DNA of 64,000 nt from Marinobacter sp. HL-58. GTDB taxonomy: Bacteria; Pseudomonadota; Gammaproteobacteria; Pseudomonadales; Oleiphilaceae. The stretch covers positions 62,001 to 126,000 of the forward strand of contig NZ_LIHP01000017.1 of assembly GCF_001314605.1 (NCBI RefSeq). The letters run 5' to 3'. Position numbers and translations under genes: made by a program. Below the pieces are notes generated by a model. It saw only the letters and a list, made by a program, of their open reading frames with translations, was not told where the DNA came from and made no database searches. Shown here piece by piece: positions 44,199 to 53,638 of this stretch; the stretch's first letter is position 1, and each line of letters begins with the position of its first letter.

Positions 44199-45020
44199 AT
44201 GAAAGGCCTGAAACGAACACTGCTTGCGCTGGGCGTCGCAGGGTTGCCTGCTGCCGCAATGGCAGACATAGAAATGCTGGACGACAGCGCGATGGGTGAT
44301 ATCACCGGCCAGGCCGGTGTAACCATTGAGCTGGAAACAAAGCTGAACATTGATCGCTTTATCTATACCGATGAAGGGTCTCTGGAAATCAACGATATCT
44401 TCGTTGGTGGTACCAATCGCAGCGATATGTTCTCCGAACTGGGCGTTAACCTGATGGGTAGTACTGCCCAGGAAAATGACCTGTTGGACAACATTCGTAT
44501 CGAGATCGATATCCTGAGCGACGGGGATGCTCTCATCAACGTTCTGCCCCAGACCTTCGGCGCGGTTGATATGCGTATTTCAACCGGCGCATGGAATCTG
44601 ACCGGCACCAGTAACAGCACCACCGTTCTGGATAATTTCCAGGCTGACATGGTGATGGGCGGCGCCAATATCGAAATCGACACGGCAACGGATAATCTGA
44701 ACTTCCGCGCAGACATCGCGATTGACGACATGGACTTTGATATGCCGTTCATCGCGCTGGGAATCGAGGACTTGTCCCTCACCGGTGCTGATTACGATCC
44801 CGTGCGTAACAAGAACATTCCGGACCTGTTCGCGAAGGTGGACCTGGATATCTATAAGCGCCAGAACTCGCAGGGTGTAGACAGCCTGGCGATTGATATG
44901 GATGAGTTTCGTGCAGACATCACCATGGGTGGTGTGATTGTAGGCGGAACCTCTATTGGTCGCGTGTTTATGGATGACCTGGCCGTAACCAATACCCGGA
45001 TGCTGGTATACGGCCACTAG
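44199..45020 (+). CDS. DUF6160 / FilF-like exported protein
   Basis: A signal peptide (LLALGVAGLPAAAMA) is followed by LDDSAMGDITGQAGVTIELE, the hallmark N-terminus of the DUF6160 family that includes the Acinetobacter pilus-associated FilF. The rest is beta-rich and acidic, with Asp/Asn-rich repeats. It is probably an outer-membrane or surface protein; a pilus role is known only by association. It stands alone, divergent from nrdJ. Confidence 0.8.
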   Translation: MKGLKRTLLALGVAGLPAAAMADIEMLDDSAMGDITGQAGVTIELETKLNIDRFIYTDEGSLEINDIFVGGTNRSDMFSELGVNLMGSTAQENDLLDNIRIEIDILSDGDALINVLPQTFGAVDMRISTGAWNLTGTSNSTTVLDNFQADMVMGGANIEIDTATDNLNFRADIAIDDMDFDMPFIALGIEDLSLTGADYDPVRNKNIPDLFAKVDLDIYKRQNSQGVDSLAIDMDEFRADITMGGVIVGGTSIGRVFMDDLAVTNTRMLVYGH

Positions 45021-45042
45021 GCCTTATCCTGGCAGACAGGTG

Positions 45043-45070
45043 CGGCGGGGCCGTCGGACGGTTCCCGCCG
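45043..45070. terminator. Hairpin between convergent genes
   Basis: CGGCGGG pairs with CCCGCCG, and an inner CCGTC/GACGG arm extends the stem. There is no strong T run on either side, so its efficiency as a terminator is uncertain. Confidence 0.45.
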
Positions 45071-45079
45071 TATTCGTCC

Positions 45080-45874
45080 TTAACCCAGCAGCAGGCTGTC
45101 GTCGGTAATTTCCAGCCCGCGCTGTTTCTCGAACAGCTCCAGAAGATCCTTTACTTCCAGCCCTTCCCGGTCCTTGCCGGCAATATCGAACACCACCTGG
45201 CCCTGGTGCAGCATCACCGTGCGGTCGCCGACTTCCAGCGCCTGCTTCATGCTGTGGGTCACCATCAGTGCAGTGAGTTTCTGTTCTTCGATGATCTGCG
45301 TGGTCAGGTCCAGCACGAAGGAGGCGGTTTTCGGGTCCAGCGCTGCGGTGTGTTCATCCAGCAGCAGGATGGCCGAAGGTGTCAGGCTGGCCATCAGCAG
45401 GCTGACGGCCTGGCGCTGGCCGCCGGAGAGCAGGCCCATCTTGTCGCCAAGGCGTTTTTCCAGGCCCAGGTTGAGTGATGCCAGGCTGGTTCTGAACTGG
45501 TCCATGTAACGGGCTTTTACCGCCGAGCTCAGCCCGCGGCGTTGCCCGCGCTTGATGGCCAGTGCCAGGTTCTCTTCAATGCTCAGGCCTTCGCAGGTGC
45601 CGGCCAGTGGGTCCTGGAACACCCGCGCCACGCGGCCGGCCCGTTTGTAGGTGGGCAGCTTGGTGACATCCTGGTTGTCCACGATGATCTTGCCGCTGTC
45701 CACCATGACTTCGCCGGCCAGGGCGTTCAGGAACGTGGATTTGCCTGCGCCGTTACTGCCGATAACCGTGACGAATTCGCCCTGGTTGACCGTCAGGCTC
45801 ATACCGCGAAGGGCAGGGTTCTCAAGGGGCGTACCCTTGCCAAAGGTCAGTTTCAGATCGGTTGCGGTAATCAT
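45080..45874 (-). CDS. ABC importer ATPase, TrpZ type
   Basis: The 264-residue ATPase has Walker A GSNGAGKS, signature LSGGQRQ and Walker B LLLDEHTA. In Walker B a histidine follows the catalytic Glu where most have Pro. It is the third gene of a substrate-binding protein, permease, ATPase set. The start at 45874 has GGGAGG about 6 nt upstream; the frame to 45961 overlaps the permease gene and is unlikely. Related systems import tryptophan or other aromatic compounds; the substrate here is not certain. Confidence 0.9.
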   Translation of the reverse strand: MITATDLKLTFGKGTPLENPALRGMSLTVNQGEFVTVIGSNGAGKSTFLNALAGEVMVDSGKIIVDNQDVTKLPTYKRAGRVARVFQDPLAGTCEGLSIEENLALAIKRGQRRGLSSAVKARYMDQFRTSLASLNLGLEKRLGDKMGLLSGGQRQAVSLLMASLTPSAILLLDEHTAALDPKTASFVLDLTTQIIEEQKLTALMVTHSMKQALEVGDRTVMLHQGQVVFDIAGKDREGLEVKDLLELFEKQRGLEITDDSLLLG

Positions 45875-45887
45875 GATTAACCTCCCT

Positions 45888-46790
45888 TCAGGCCTTGTCG
45901 CGGGTGAGTCGCGCGGCAACGGATGTGCGCACACCCGGCAGCACGATGGCCAGGGTGACAAGCACCGCGGTGATCAGGTTCAGATCCTGGGATTGCAGGC
46001 CCAGGAAGTCTGCATTCAGGGCCAGCGCGATGGCCAGCCGGTAGATGATGGCGCCGATCACACAGGCAAGCAGGGCCCGTATTACCGTGGAGGGTGTGAG
46101 AACGGCTTCACCACCAATCAGCGAGGCCAGGCCAATCACGATCACGCCTACGCCCATGGTTACGTCTGCCGCGCCCTGGCTCTGGGCAAACAGGGCCCCG
46201 GCCAGGCCCACCAGGCCGTTGGACAGAGCAACGCCCAGAACGATCATGGCGCCGGTGGCAATACCTTGGGCCCGGGCCATTCTGGGGTTGGCGCCGGTGG
46301 CACGCATGGCCAGGCCGGTCTCGGATTTCATGAAACGCCAAAGCAGTACCAGGCCAACCAACACCACAATAGTGAACAGCACGACGGGTACCTGGTGATA
46401 TTCCAGGTCCAGGCTGTACCAGGGCGTCAGTACGGTTTCTTCCGAAAGCAGTGCCACGTTGGGCCGGCCCATGATGCGCAGGTTCACCGAATACAGCGCA
46501 ATCATGGTGAGGATGGAGGCCAGCAGATTCAGGATGTTGAGCTTGACGTTCAGCAGCGCTGTGACCGCGCCGGCACCCATACCGGCTATGACAGCGGCAC
46601 CGGTTGCCAGCCAGGGATTGAAACCTTCGATAATCAGCATGGCCGCAACCGCGGCACCGAGTGGAAAGCTACCGTCTACCGTCAGGTCCGGAAAATCAAG
46701 CACCCGAAAGGAGAGATAGATACCAAAGGCGACCAGGCCATAGATAAGGCCGGTTTCAACTGCACCGTAAAAGGCAATATTACTGAGCAT
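45888..46790 (-). CDS. ABC importer permease, TrpY / branched-chain type
   Basis: The 300-residue membrane protein has about nine helices. It carries EETVLTPWYSLDLEYHQVPV and a conserved cytoplasmic loop MRATGANPRMARAQGI of the BPD_transp_2 family that couples to the ATPase. It forms the inner-membrane channel for the adjacent binding protein. The gap to the ATPase gene is 13 nt. Confidence 0.9.
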   Translation of the reverse strand: MLSNIAFYGAVETGLIYGLVAFGIYLSFRVLDFPDLTVDGSFPLGAAVAAMLIIEGFNPWLATGAAVIAGMGAGAVTALLNVKLNILNLLASILTMIALYSVNLRIMGRPNVALLSEETVLTPWYSLDLEYHQVPVVLFTIVVLVGLVLLWRFMKSETGLAMRATGANPRMARAQGIATGAMIVLGVALSNGLVGLAGALFAQSQGAADVTMGVGVIVIGLASLIGGEAVLTPSTVIRALLACVIGAIIYRLAIALALNADFLGLQSQDLNLITAVLVTLAIVLPGVRTSVAARLTRDKA

Positions 46791-46814
46791 GGGATAGGTT
46801 CACCGTAATTGGAA

Positions 46815-46841
46815 ACGGGCCGCCCTTGTGAGGCAGCCCGT
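46815..46841 (-). terminator. Intercistronic hairpin after the binding-protein gene
   Basis: ACGGGCCGCC and GGCAGCCCGT pair with one mismatch around a short loop in the 61-nt gap. Lacking a T run, it probably lowers readthrough or protects the upstream mRNA, giving more binding protein than permease. Confidence 0.5.
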
Positions 46842-46851
46842 CAACAGTGTG

Positions 46852-47826
46852 TTACTTGTCGCTGTTTACGACTTTCTTGGCTTCGCTGATCAGGTCGTCA
46901 GACAGGGTAATGCCCATACGCTCTGCCGCAGCGGGGTTTACAAACAGGTCCAGAGTGTCGACGGATTCCACATCCATCTCGCCGGGGTTGGCGCCTTCCA
47001 GGATGCGGACCACCATGGCACCGGTCTGGCGCCCGTGGTCGTAGTAGTCGAATCCGAGTGCGGCAACAGCACCGCGGTCGACGGTAGCGGTGTCGGCGGC
47101 AAATACCGGGATGCTGGCGCGCTCACCCACGGAGATGACGGCTTCAACGGCACTGATCACCGTGTTGTCGGTCGTCAGATAGATTGCATCTGCCTTGTCC
47201 ACCAGGGAGCGCGCGGCACCCAGCACTTCGGAGGTTTTGGTGGCAGCGGCTTTGACCAGTTCCAGGCCGCGGGCTTCCAGGCGTTCCTCGAGCAGTTCTA
47301 CCAGGGCCACGGCATTGGCTTCACCGGGGTTGTAGACAGTGCCGATTCGTTTGGCGTCAGGAACCACGCGCTCGAGCAGGTCAAGGTGACGCTCGATGGG
47401 CAGCATATCGGTTACACCGGTAATGTTGGCGCCGGGGGCCTCCATGGTTTTGACCAGCTTGGCGCCCACGGGATCTGTCACGGCTGAAAACACCACGGGG
47501 GTATTACGGGCAGCGGCTGCCATGGTCTGGGCCGATGGGGTGGCGATGGCAACAATAACGTCCGGGCTTTCACCGACGAACTTGCGGGCGATCTGTGAGG
47601 CAATCGCTGAGTTACCCTGGGCGCTTTCGTGCATGATGCGCAGGTTGTCGCCGTCTTTATATCCCTGTTCTTCCAGTTCGTCCCTGACTCCCTGATACAC
47701 CGCATCCAGTGCGGGATGTTCCACTATCTGGGTGATGGCAACGACGCGCTGTTCATCAGCCTGGGCAATGGCTGCCAGTGACAGCAGGGCCGTGCCCAGC
47801 AGAGTACGCAGAATTCTGTTGGCCAT
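46852..47826 (-). CDS. ABC substrate-binding protein (PF04392, TrpX type)
   Basis: A signal peptide (LLGTALLSLAAIAQA) precedes a two-lobed periplasmic binding fold of about 300 residues. Typical segments are VAIATPSAQTMAAAARNTPV and IYLTTDNTVISAVEAVISVG. The family binds tryptophan, tyrosine or other small molecules; the ligand here is not determined. The start at 47826 has GGAG about 8 nt upstream. It is first in the three-gene operon. The intergenic stretch 47827-48122 to the divergent ligase gene shows only promoter-sized space. Confidence 0.9.
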   Translation of the reverse strand: MANRILRTLLGTALLSLAAIAQADEQRVVAITQIVEHPALDAVYQGVRDELEEQGYKDGDNLRIMHESAQGNSAIASQIARKFVGESPDVIVAIATPSAQTMAAAARNTPVVFSAVTDPVGAKLVKTMEAPGANITGVTDMLPIERHLDLLERVVPDAKRIGTVYNPGEANAVALVELLEERLEARGLELVKAAATKTSEVLGAARSLVDKADAIYLTTDNTVISAVEAVISVGERASIPVFAADTATVDRGAVAALGFDYYDHGRQTGAMVVRILEGANPGEMDVESVDTLDLFVNPAAAERMGITLSDDLISEAKKVVNSDK

Positions 47827-48122
47827 GGGCCGGTCTCCAGAGTCAGTTCACAAAGATTATGGCGCGACCGGTATGTCGAACGCCCGTTTGATAACGGGGC
47901 GGAAGTTTATCACAGGCCATTGGCTTGCGGGGTAAGGGAAGATACCTTAATGGTCAATTTCAGAAGGGTAATCTGTCGCTAGAATGCAGGGGATGGGGAA
48001 TAGTATTAGTTCCATCACGTTTTGACTGTTGTGAATGTGTTGAAATATCCTACCAAAGTCGAATACGCATAACCCCTTACAAGAAAACCGATAATTCAAA
48101 TAACGCACTGCAAGGAAGGTCC

Positions 48123-49790
48123 ATGGACACCACCAACAAACTCCCACTTGATATGCTTTATCACTGGGAAACCGCCAAGGCGGACTCCCTTTATATGACC
48201 CAGCCAATCGGCGACGGTAAAGTCGTCGAGTACACCTGGAAGCGTGCGGTAGACGAAGCCCGTCGCATGGCCTCCTATCTGAAGTCCCTGAACCTGCCGG
48301 AAAAAAGCCGGGTGGGGATTATCTCCAAGAACTGCGCCCAGTGGATTATGTCTGACTGGGCCATCTGGATGGCCGGCCACATTTCCGTACCCCTGTACCC
48401 GACGCTCAATGCCGACACCGTGAACTACATCCTGAACCACAGTGAGTGTGAGGTTCTGTTCGTAGGCAAACTGGACGACTGGGACATGATGAAGTCCGGT
48501 GTTCCGGAATCCGTGCGTTGTGTGTCCTACCCGCTGAGCCCGCCCAACGATTTTGAAACCTGGGACGATATCGTGGGCAAGTTTCCGCCGCTGGCAGAGA
48601 ACACCCGGCGGGATGCCGATGAACTGGCCACCATCGTCTATACCTCTGGCAGTACCGGCCGCCCGAAGGGCGTGATGCTGAGTTTTGGCAACATGGCGTT
48701 TGCTGCCGCTGGCGGCATGCAGGTGCTGGATGTCAGCCCTAATGAGCGCATGCTTTCGTACCTGCCGCTGGCCCACGTCTTCGAGCGCACATTTGTAGAA
48801 CTGTCCTCTCTGTACGCGGGTTACCAGTTATTTTTCGCTGAATCCCTGGATACCTTTGTGCAGGACCTGCAGCGGGCGCAGCCAACGTTGTTCCTTTCCG
48901 TGCCACGCCTGTGGGTGAAATTCCAGCACGGTGTGCTGCAGAAGCTGCCAAAAGAGAAGCTGGACAAGCTTCTGAAGATTCCCCTGGTGAACAAACTGAT
49001 CAAGAAGAAGGTGCTCAAGGGCCTTGGCCTGGACAAGGTGAAGCTGGCAGGCAGTGGGTCCGCACCCCTGTCCAACGATGTGCTGGACTGGTACCGCAAC
49101 CTGGGGCTGGAACTGCTGGAAGGCTACGGCATGTCTGAAAACTTCGCCTATTCCCATATGAACAAGCCGGGCCGCTCCCGTACCGGTTATGTGGGTGAAG
49201 CCCTGCCGGGCGTGGAAGTGAAGATCAGTGATGAAGGTGAGGTGCTGGTGAAGAGCCCGGCCACCATGATGGGTTACTACAAGGATGAGGAGAAAACCCG
49301 CGAGACCTTTACCGAGGATGGCTTCCTGAAGACCGGTGACAAAGGCGAAATCGACGAGATGGGCCGTCTGAAACTGACTGGCCGTATCAAGGAAATCTTC
49401 AAGACCAGCAAGGGCAAGTACATCGCGCCTGCGCCAATCGAGAACCGCCTGATGTCCCACGAGGCTATCGAAATGGTGTGCGTGTCCGGTGCCAACCAGA
49501 CTCAGCCCCATGCACTGGTCATGCTGGGTGAGGAGATCCGCCCGAAGATGGCCGATGAAGCCTTCCGCAAGGAAATTGAAGCCAGCTTCAAGCAGCTGAT
49601 CGCTGATGTGAATAAAACTGTCGATCCGCACGAGCAACTTGCGTTTATTACTGTAGTCAGTGACGAGTGGTCTATCGAGAACAGCTTCCTGACGCCCACG
49701 CTGAAGCTCAAGCGCAATGTTGTTGAGGATGCCTACCAGGAAAAGGTCGATAGCTGGTACGCCAAGCGCGAGCCTGTCATCTGGCAGTAA
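48123..49790 (+). CDS. Long-chain acyl-CoA ligase (AMP-binding, FAA1-like)
   Basis: The 555-residue adenylating enzyme has the P-loop-like motif YTSGSTGRPKGV, the EGYGMSE segment, TGD near residue 400 and the catalytic hinge region LTGRIKEIFKTSKGKYIAP. Sequence layout fits the COG1022 long-chain fatty acyl-CoA synthetases that activate fatty acids with ATP and CoA. The ATG at 48123 has AAGGAAGG just upstream; an open frame to 47925 is noncoding by context. The thioesterase 68 nt downstream may be cotranscribed. Confidence 0.92.
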   Translation: MDTTNKLPLDMLYHWETAKADSLYMTQPIGDGKVVEYTWKRAVDEARRMASYLKSLNLPEKSRVGIISKNCAQWIMSDWAIWMAGHISVPLYPTLNADTVNYILNHSECEVLFVGKLDDWDMMKSGVPESVRCVSYPLSPPNDFETWDDIVGKFPPLAENTRRDADELATIVYTSGSTGRPKGVMLSFGNMAFAAAGGMQVLDVSPNERMLSYLPLAHVFERTFVELSSLYAGYQLFFAESLDTFVQDLQRAQPTLFLSVPRLWVKFQHGVLQKLPKEKLDKLLKIPLVNKLIKKKVLKGLGLDKVKLAGSGSAPLSNDVLDWYRNLGLELLEGYGMSENFAYSHMNKPGRSRTGYVGEALPGVEVKISDEGEVLVKSPATMMGYYKDEEKTRETFTEDGFLKTGDKGEIDEMGRLKLTGRIKEIFKTSKGKYIAPAPIENRLMSHEAIEMVCVSGANQTQPHALVMLGEEIRPKMADEAFRKEIEASFKQLIADVNKTVDPHEQLAFITVVSDEWSIENSFLTPTLKLKRNVVEDAYQEKVDSWYAKREPVIWQ

Positions 49791-49857
49791 ACCGACGATA
49801 GTCGCATAGGGAAAGCGCTGAAACGGGCATAAACTGAGGACATATTCAGGAGGGAAT

Positions 49858-50343
49858 ATGACTCAGTTAGCCCGGTTTCAGAAACGCATCCACACCATGA
49901 TCCCGCTCTCGGAAGCCCTGGGTGTTGAATTGCTTTCCTATGACGGCCACGCACTTCTGGTTCGGGCGCCGCTCGAGCCCAATCATAACCATCAGGGAAC
50001 CGGTTTTGGCGGCAGTGTCTATTCTGTTGCGGTGATTTCGGCCTGGGGCCTTGTCGAGCTGGTCTTGTCCGACCTGGGCCTGGCCGGCAACGTGGTTATA
50101 CAGGTTGGCGAAATCGAGCATATCGAACCGGTTGACTGTGACTTCTACGCCCTGTGCCGCCTCCCCGGCGGCGAGATTCCGGACAGATTCCGCAAGAGCC
50201 TGGCGCGCCATGGTAAAGGGCGGTTGTCATTGATTGCCGAGGTATACTGTGGCGAGCCCTCAACGGAGCCGGTCGGTGAACCCGTGGCCGTGTTCCAGGG
50301 GCGCTTTGTAGTGCAGGGTGCCCATTCCAGACCGGTTCTCTAG
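49858..50343 (+). CDS. Thioesterase domain protein (YiiD C-terminal type)
   Basis: The 161-residue hotdog protein (NHNHQGTGFGGSVYSVAVIS is the helix and active-site region) resembles the C-terminal thioesterase part of E. coli YiiD. It has no acetyltransferase part. It probably hydrolyses an acyl-CoA or acyl-ACP. Position directly after the acyl-CoA ligase supports a role in fatty-acid turnover. It is convergent with the iron transporter permease gene. Confidence 0.83.
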   Translation: MTQLARFQKRIHTMIPLSEALGVELLSYDGHALLVRAPLEPNHNHQGTGFGGSVYSVAVISAWGLVELVLSDLGLAGNVVIQVGEIEHIEPVDCDFYALCRLPGGEIPDRFRKSLARHGKGRLSLIAEVYCGEPSTEPVGEPVAVFQGRFVVQGAHSRPVL

Positions 50344-50368
50344 CCCCGCCGTTGCCTGCCTCATGGCA

Positions 50369-52057
50369 TCAGCTGATGGAGCGGGTTCCGGATATGGACT
50401 TGCTCATCAGGATAATCGGTATGATTCCCGCAAGGACAATGACCAGTGCAGGCAATGCGCTGCGTGCCAGTTGTTCGTCCGAGGCAAACTGATACACATA
50501 GGTTGCCAGCGTTTCGAAGTTGAACGGCCGCAGAATCAAGGTGGCGGGCAACTCCTTCATGACATCCACGAAGACCACCAGTGCCGCAGTGATCAGGGTG
50601 CCCCGGAGTATCGGGAGATGAACCTTGACCAGGGTCTGTCCTGGTGAATGCCCCAGGGACCTGGACGCCATATCCATGCTTGGCGTGATTTTCTGCAGGG
50701 CACTCTCCACGCTGCCGGCCGATACCGCCAGGAAGCGCACTGTGTAGGCAAACACCAGGGCAAAGGCAGAGCCGCTGAGCAGCAAACCGCTGCTGATGCC
50801 AAAGGTATCCCGCAGCATGCCGTCCACCCAGTTGTCAAAGCCCGCCAGGGGTACAATCACGCCGACCGCAAGCACCGCACCGGGCATGGCGTAACCGAGG
50901 CTGGAGAGCCGCATCATGACTTGCATGCCCCGTGTGTCATGAAGCCGGCGGCTGTAGGCGAGGGTTACGCCGATGACCAGCGTGGTCAGGGCCGCGGTGC
51001 CGGAAAGGAACAGGCTGTTCAGGGTGTTGCGGATAAAATCTGTGTTCCAGCTTTCGTCAAAGTATTCCCAGGCATACTGCCCAAGGGTGATGGCTGGCAG
51101 CAGGAAACCGAAGATAACGGGCAGTGCACAGACAGCCACACAGATCATCTGGCGCGGGAATGACATGGTGAAGCGCCGAATCGGGTCCCGGTTGTCCCGC
51201 GCCGCGAACTGTTGCTGCTTGCGTCGGGAATAGCGTTCAAGGGTGACCAGGATAACCACAAAAGCCAGCATGGTAGTGGCGATTTGTGCGGCACCGCCAA
51301 GGTTGCCCAGGTTCATCCAGGTGTCGAACAGGCCAGCGGTCAGGGTCTGTACCGCGAAGAAATCCACGGTACCGAAATCGTTCAGTGTTTCCATCAGTGC
51401 CAGCGAGAGGCCAACGGCAACCGCAGGCCTGGCAATGGGCAGTACTACCCGGAAAAAGGTGCTGAGTGCCGAGTGTCCCAGGCTGCGGCTGACTGCAAAC
51501 AGCGACGGTGACTGTTCCAGAAATGCCGCCCGTGCCAGCAGGTAGACGTAGGGGTAAAGCACCAGGCCTATCATCAGGATGGCGCCTTCCAGGCTGCGTA
51601 TTTCCGGGAACCAGTAATCGGCGGCGTTCCGCCACCCGAACCACTCCCGCAGCGTGGTCTGAACCGGCCCGGCATAATCCAGCAGGCTGGTGTATACATA
51701 GGCGATAACGTAGGCCGGCACGGCGAAGGGCAGCAGCATGGCCCACTCGAAAAATCTCCGCCCAGGGAATTCGCACATGGTGACTGTCCAGGCGGTCGCA
51801 AGGCCAATGACCAGGGTAATTACGGCAACGCCCGCCATCAGTTTGAGCGTGGTGGATACATATCGGGGCAGGGTGGTATCCAGCAGGTGAGGCCAGATGT
51901 TTTCTTCGGGAAACAGGGCAAGTATTACAACAGACAGCACCGGGAGCACCACAATGGCCGTGGTGAGTGCTGCAGTGACCAGCCAGCGTTTTGAAGTCCG
52001 TTTGGCAAGCAGCGGGCTTTCGGTTCCGGTCTCGTCCGCGGTAATGGCCTCTGTCAT
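50369..52057 (-). CDS. fbpB: Fe(III) ABC transporter permease (FbpB/SfuB type)
   Basis: The 562-residue permease has two fused halves with about 12 helices. Two EAA-like loops can be seen, one around RSLGHSALSTFFRVVLPIAR and one around RSLGHSPGQTLVKVHLPIL. This is the FbpB/HitB layout for periplasmic ferric iron uptake. The start at 52057 has AGGGAA about 5 nt upstream. It is separated from fbpA by a strong terminator. No FbpC ATPase follows, so the energiser must be encoded elsewhere. Confidence 0.9.
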   Translation of the reverse strand: MTEAITADETGTESPLLAKRTSKRWLVTAALTTAIVVLPVLSVVILALFPEENIWPHLLDTTLPRYVSTTLKLMAGVAVITLVIGLATAWTVTMCEFPGRRFFEWAMLLPFAVPAYVIAYVYTSLLDYAGPVQTTLREWFGWRNAADYWFPEIRSLEGAILMIGLVLYPYVYLLARAAFLEQSPSLFAVSRSLGHSALSTFFRVVLPIARPAVAVGLSLALMETLNDFGTVDFFAVQTLTAGLFDTWMNLGNLGGAAQIATTMLAFVVILVTLERYSRRKQQQFAARDNRDPIRRFTMSFPRQMICVAVCALPVIFGFLLPAITLGQYAWEYFDESWNTDFIRNTLNSLFLSGTAALTTLVIGVTLAYSRRLHDTRGMQVMMRLSSLGYAMPGAVLAVGVIVPLAGFDNWVDGMLRDTFGISSGLLLSGSAFALVFAYTVRFLAVSAGSVESALQKITPSMDMASRSLGHSPGQTLVKVHLPILRGTLITAALVVFVDVMKELPATLILRPFNFETLATYVYQFASDEQLARSALPALVIVLAGIIPIILMSKSISGTRSIS

Positions 52058-52100
52058 AGGTTCCCTTCGGGTTGATGAAAATGCAGGGCCGCGATTGTAC

Positions 52101-52132
52101 AAAAAAGCCGGGACCAACGTCCCGGCTTTTTT
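52101..52132 (-). terminator. Strong bidirectional terminator between fbpA and fbpB
   Basis: GCCGGGAC and GTCCCGGC form a perfect eight-pair stem with a CAAC loop, flanked by six A on one side and six T on the other. It should stop most fbpA transcripts and let through only part for fbpB. Confidence 0.92.
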
Positions 52133-52144
52133 GGTGTGAAGCGC

Positions 52145-53158
52145 TTAGTCGTCGTAGTCGACGCGATCCACCATGCGTACTGCTGCGTTGCGGTTGTCTG
52201 CGATTTCCTGCAGGGACAGGTCATCGGGATTGATCTCACCCCACTCGGCAACAATGCCGGACGGCTTGACTTCCGGGTTGGCAGGGTACTCGGTGTTGGC
52301 CTCGGCGTAGATCTGCTGGGCTTTGGCCGTCGACAGGAATTCCATCAGGCGAATGGCATTGTCGCGGTTCGGAGCGCTGTTGGTCAGTGCAATACCGCTA
52401 ACGTTGATGTGGGTGCCCCGGCCATCGGCATTCGGAAATACCAGGCGCACAGCTTCTGCCTGTTCACGCTGATTCTCGTCGTTCAGCATGTTGCCATAGT
52501 AGTAGCTGTTACCAATGGCGATATCGCATTCGCCGGCATGGATAGCCTTGATCTGGTCACGGTCGCCACCCTGGGGTTTGCGGGCCAGATTGTCTTTCAG
52601 GCCTGTCAGCCACTCCTCGGCTTTCTCCTCACCATGATGCGCGATCATGGATGAGAACAGAGCGACGTTGTAGGGATGCTTGCCGCTGCGTGTACAGATG
52701 CGATCATTCCACTTGTCGTCGGCCAGGTCTTCGTAGGTCGCGATCTCACCTTCCTCAACGCGTTCCTTGGAAGCAAAGATCAGTCGCCCGCGGGTGGTCA
52801 GCGCGTACCACTTGCCTTCCGGATGGCGAAGGTTTTCCGGAATGTTCTTCTCAAGTGTGTCGTTCTCTACGCCTTGCACCAGGTCACGATCAACCAGTTC
52901 ACTCAGGCGGGAGATGTCCACTGTCATCACCAGATCCGCCGGGCTGTTACGGCCTTCGCGCTCAAGGCGCTCTGCGAGCCCGTTCTTGGCGAATACCACG
53001 TTGGTCTCAATGCCGGTTTCCTCTTCAAAGGCCTCCAGCAGGGGCTCAAGCAGGTAAGCCTGGCGGTAGGAGTAGATGTTGACTTCTCCATCGGCACTGG
53101 CCTGCATTGGCAGGGCACAGGCTACAGCAACAGCAGATGCGGCAAGTTTCAGGCGCAT
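52145..53158 (-). CDS. fbpA: Fe(III) ABC transporter substrate-binding protein (FbpA type)
   Basis: A signal peptide ends at MQASA. The mature protein starts GEVNIYSYRQAYLLEPLLEA as in FbpA/FutA proteins and contains the tyrosine pair GNSYYYGNML that binds ferric iron. It delivers iron to the permease FbpB. AAGGAA lies before the start at 53158; the longer frame to 53233 overlaps the promoter. A Fur-box-like sequence upstream points to iron control. Confidence 0.92.
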   Translation of the reverse strand: MRLKLAASAVAVACALPMQASADGEVNIYSYRQAYLLEPLLEAFEEETGIETNVVFAKNGLAERLEREGRNSPADLVMTVDISRLSELVDRDLVQGVENDTLEKNIPENLRHPEGKWYALTTRGRLIFASKERVEEGEIATYEDLADDKWNDRICTRSGKHPYNVALFSSMIAHHGEEKAEEWLTGLKDNLARKPQGGDRDQIKAIHAGECDIAIGNSYYYGNMLNDENQREQAEAVRLVFPNADGRGTHINVSGIALTNSAPNRDNAIRLMEFLSTAKAQQIYAEANTEYPANPEVKPSGIVAEWGEINPDDLSLQEIADNRNAAVRMVDRVDYDD

Positions 53159-53225
53159 GGTGTACTTTCCTTTTTCTGGTAAACGTTGTTTTGCTGAACG
53201 GGATTGAGAGTCAGCAATGTTTAAA

Positions 53226-53246
53226 AACAACAACCATTCTCATTTC
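53226..53246 (-). promoter_or_regulatory. Candidate Fur box upstream of fbpA
   Basis: The minus strand reads AAATGAGAATGGTTGTTGT. Its left half, AATGAGAATGG, fits the Fur consensus and the right half is weaker. It lies about 70-85 nt before the fbpA start, close enough to cover the promoter. Confidence 0.5.
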
Positions 53247-53349
53247 TGTTCACGCCGGTGTCAATATGCCGGTGCCATATTCTTTTCAAAATGGTGCTAT
53301 GCTTCGGAAGACTATAAAAACTATGCAAAAAGTGGTGGGAACACAGACT

Positions 53350-53622
53350 ATGGTTGGGAATGATCGCAGAATACACAACCGCACGGCGATGAGTGCAAAG
53401 GTCCGGGTGACTCATGAAGAACTGGGTGAGTTCGTGTTCTCGACCAGAGATATATCCGACGGCGGTGTTTTTGTGGTGGTCGACACCGAGCCGTTTGCGC
53501 CTTCGATTGGCGACAGGGTTCAGGTGCAGGTTCAGGGCCTGCCAGTGCCTGCACCGGTTCTGGATATGGTGGTGGTAAGAGAGACCAATGATGGTTTCGG
53601 GCTGCAGTTCGCAGACCAATAA
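53350..53622 (+). CDS. PilZ-domain protein
   Basis: This is a PilZ domain of about 90 residues with the c-di-GMP-binding motifs RRIHNR near the N-terminus and STRDISDGGVFV about 30 residues later (RxxxR and DxSxxG). It should bind c-di-GMP made by the two cyclases in this window or by others. The start is uncertain: ATG 53350 puts the RxxxR motif near the N-terminus as usual, and ATG 53323 is also possible. It is followed by a lipoprotein gene 16 nt downstream. Confidence 0.8.
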   Translation: MVGNDRRIHNRTAMSAKVRVTHEELGEFVFSTRDISDGGVFVVVDTEPFAPSIGDRVQVQVQGLPVPAPVLDMVVVRETNDGFGLQFADQ

Positions 53623-53638
53623 CACGGAGGTAATCACC

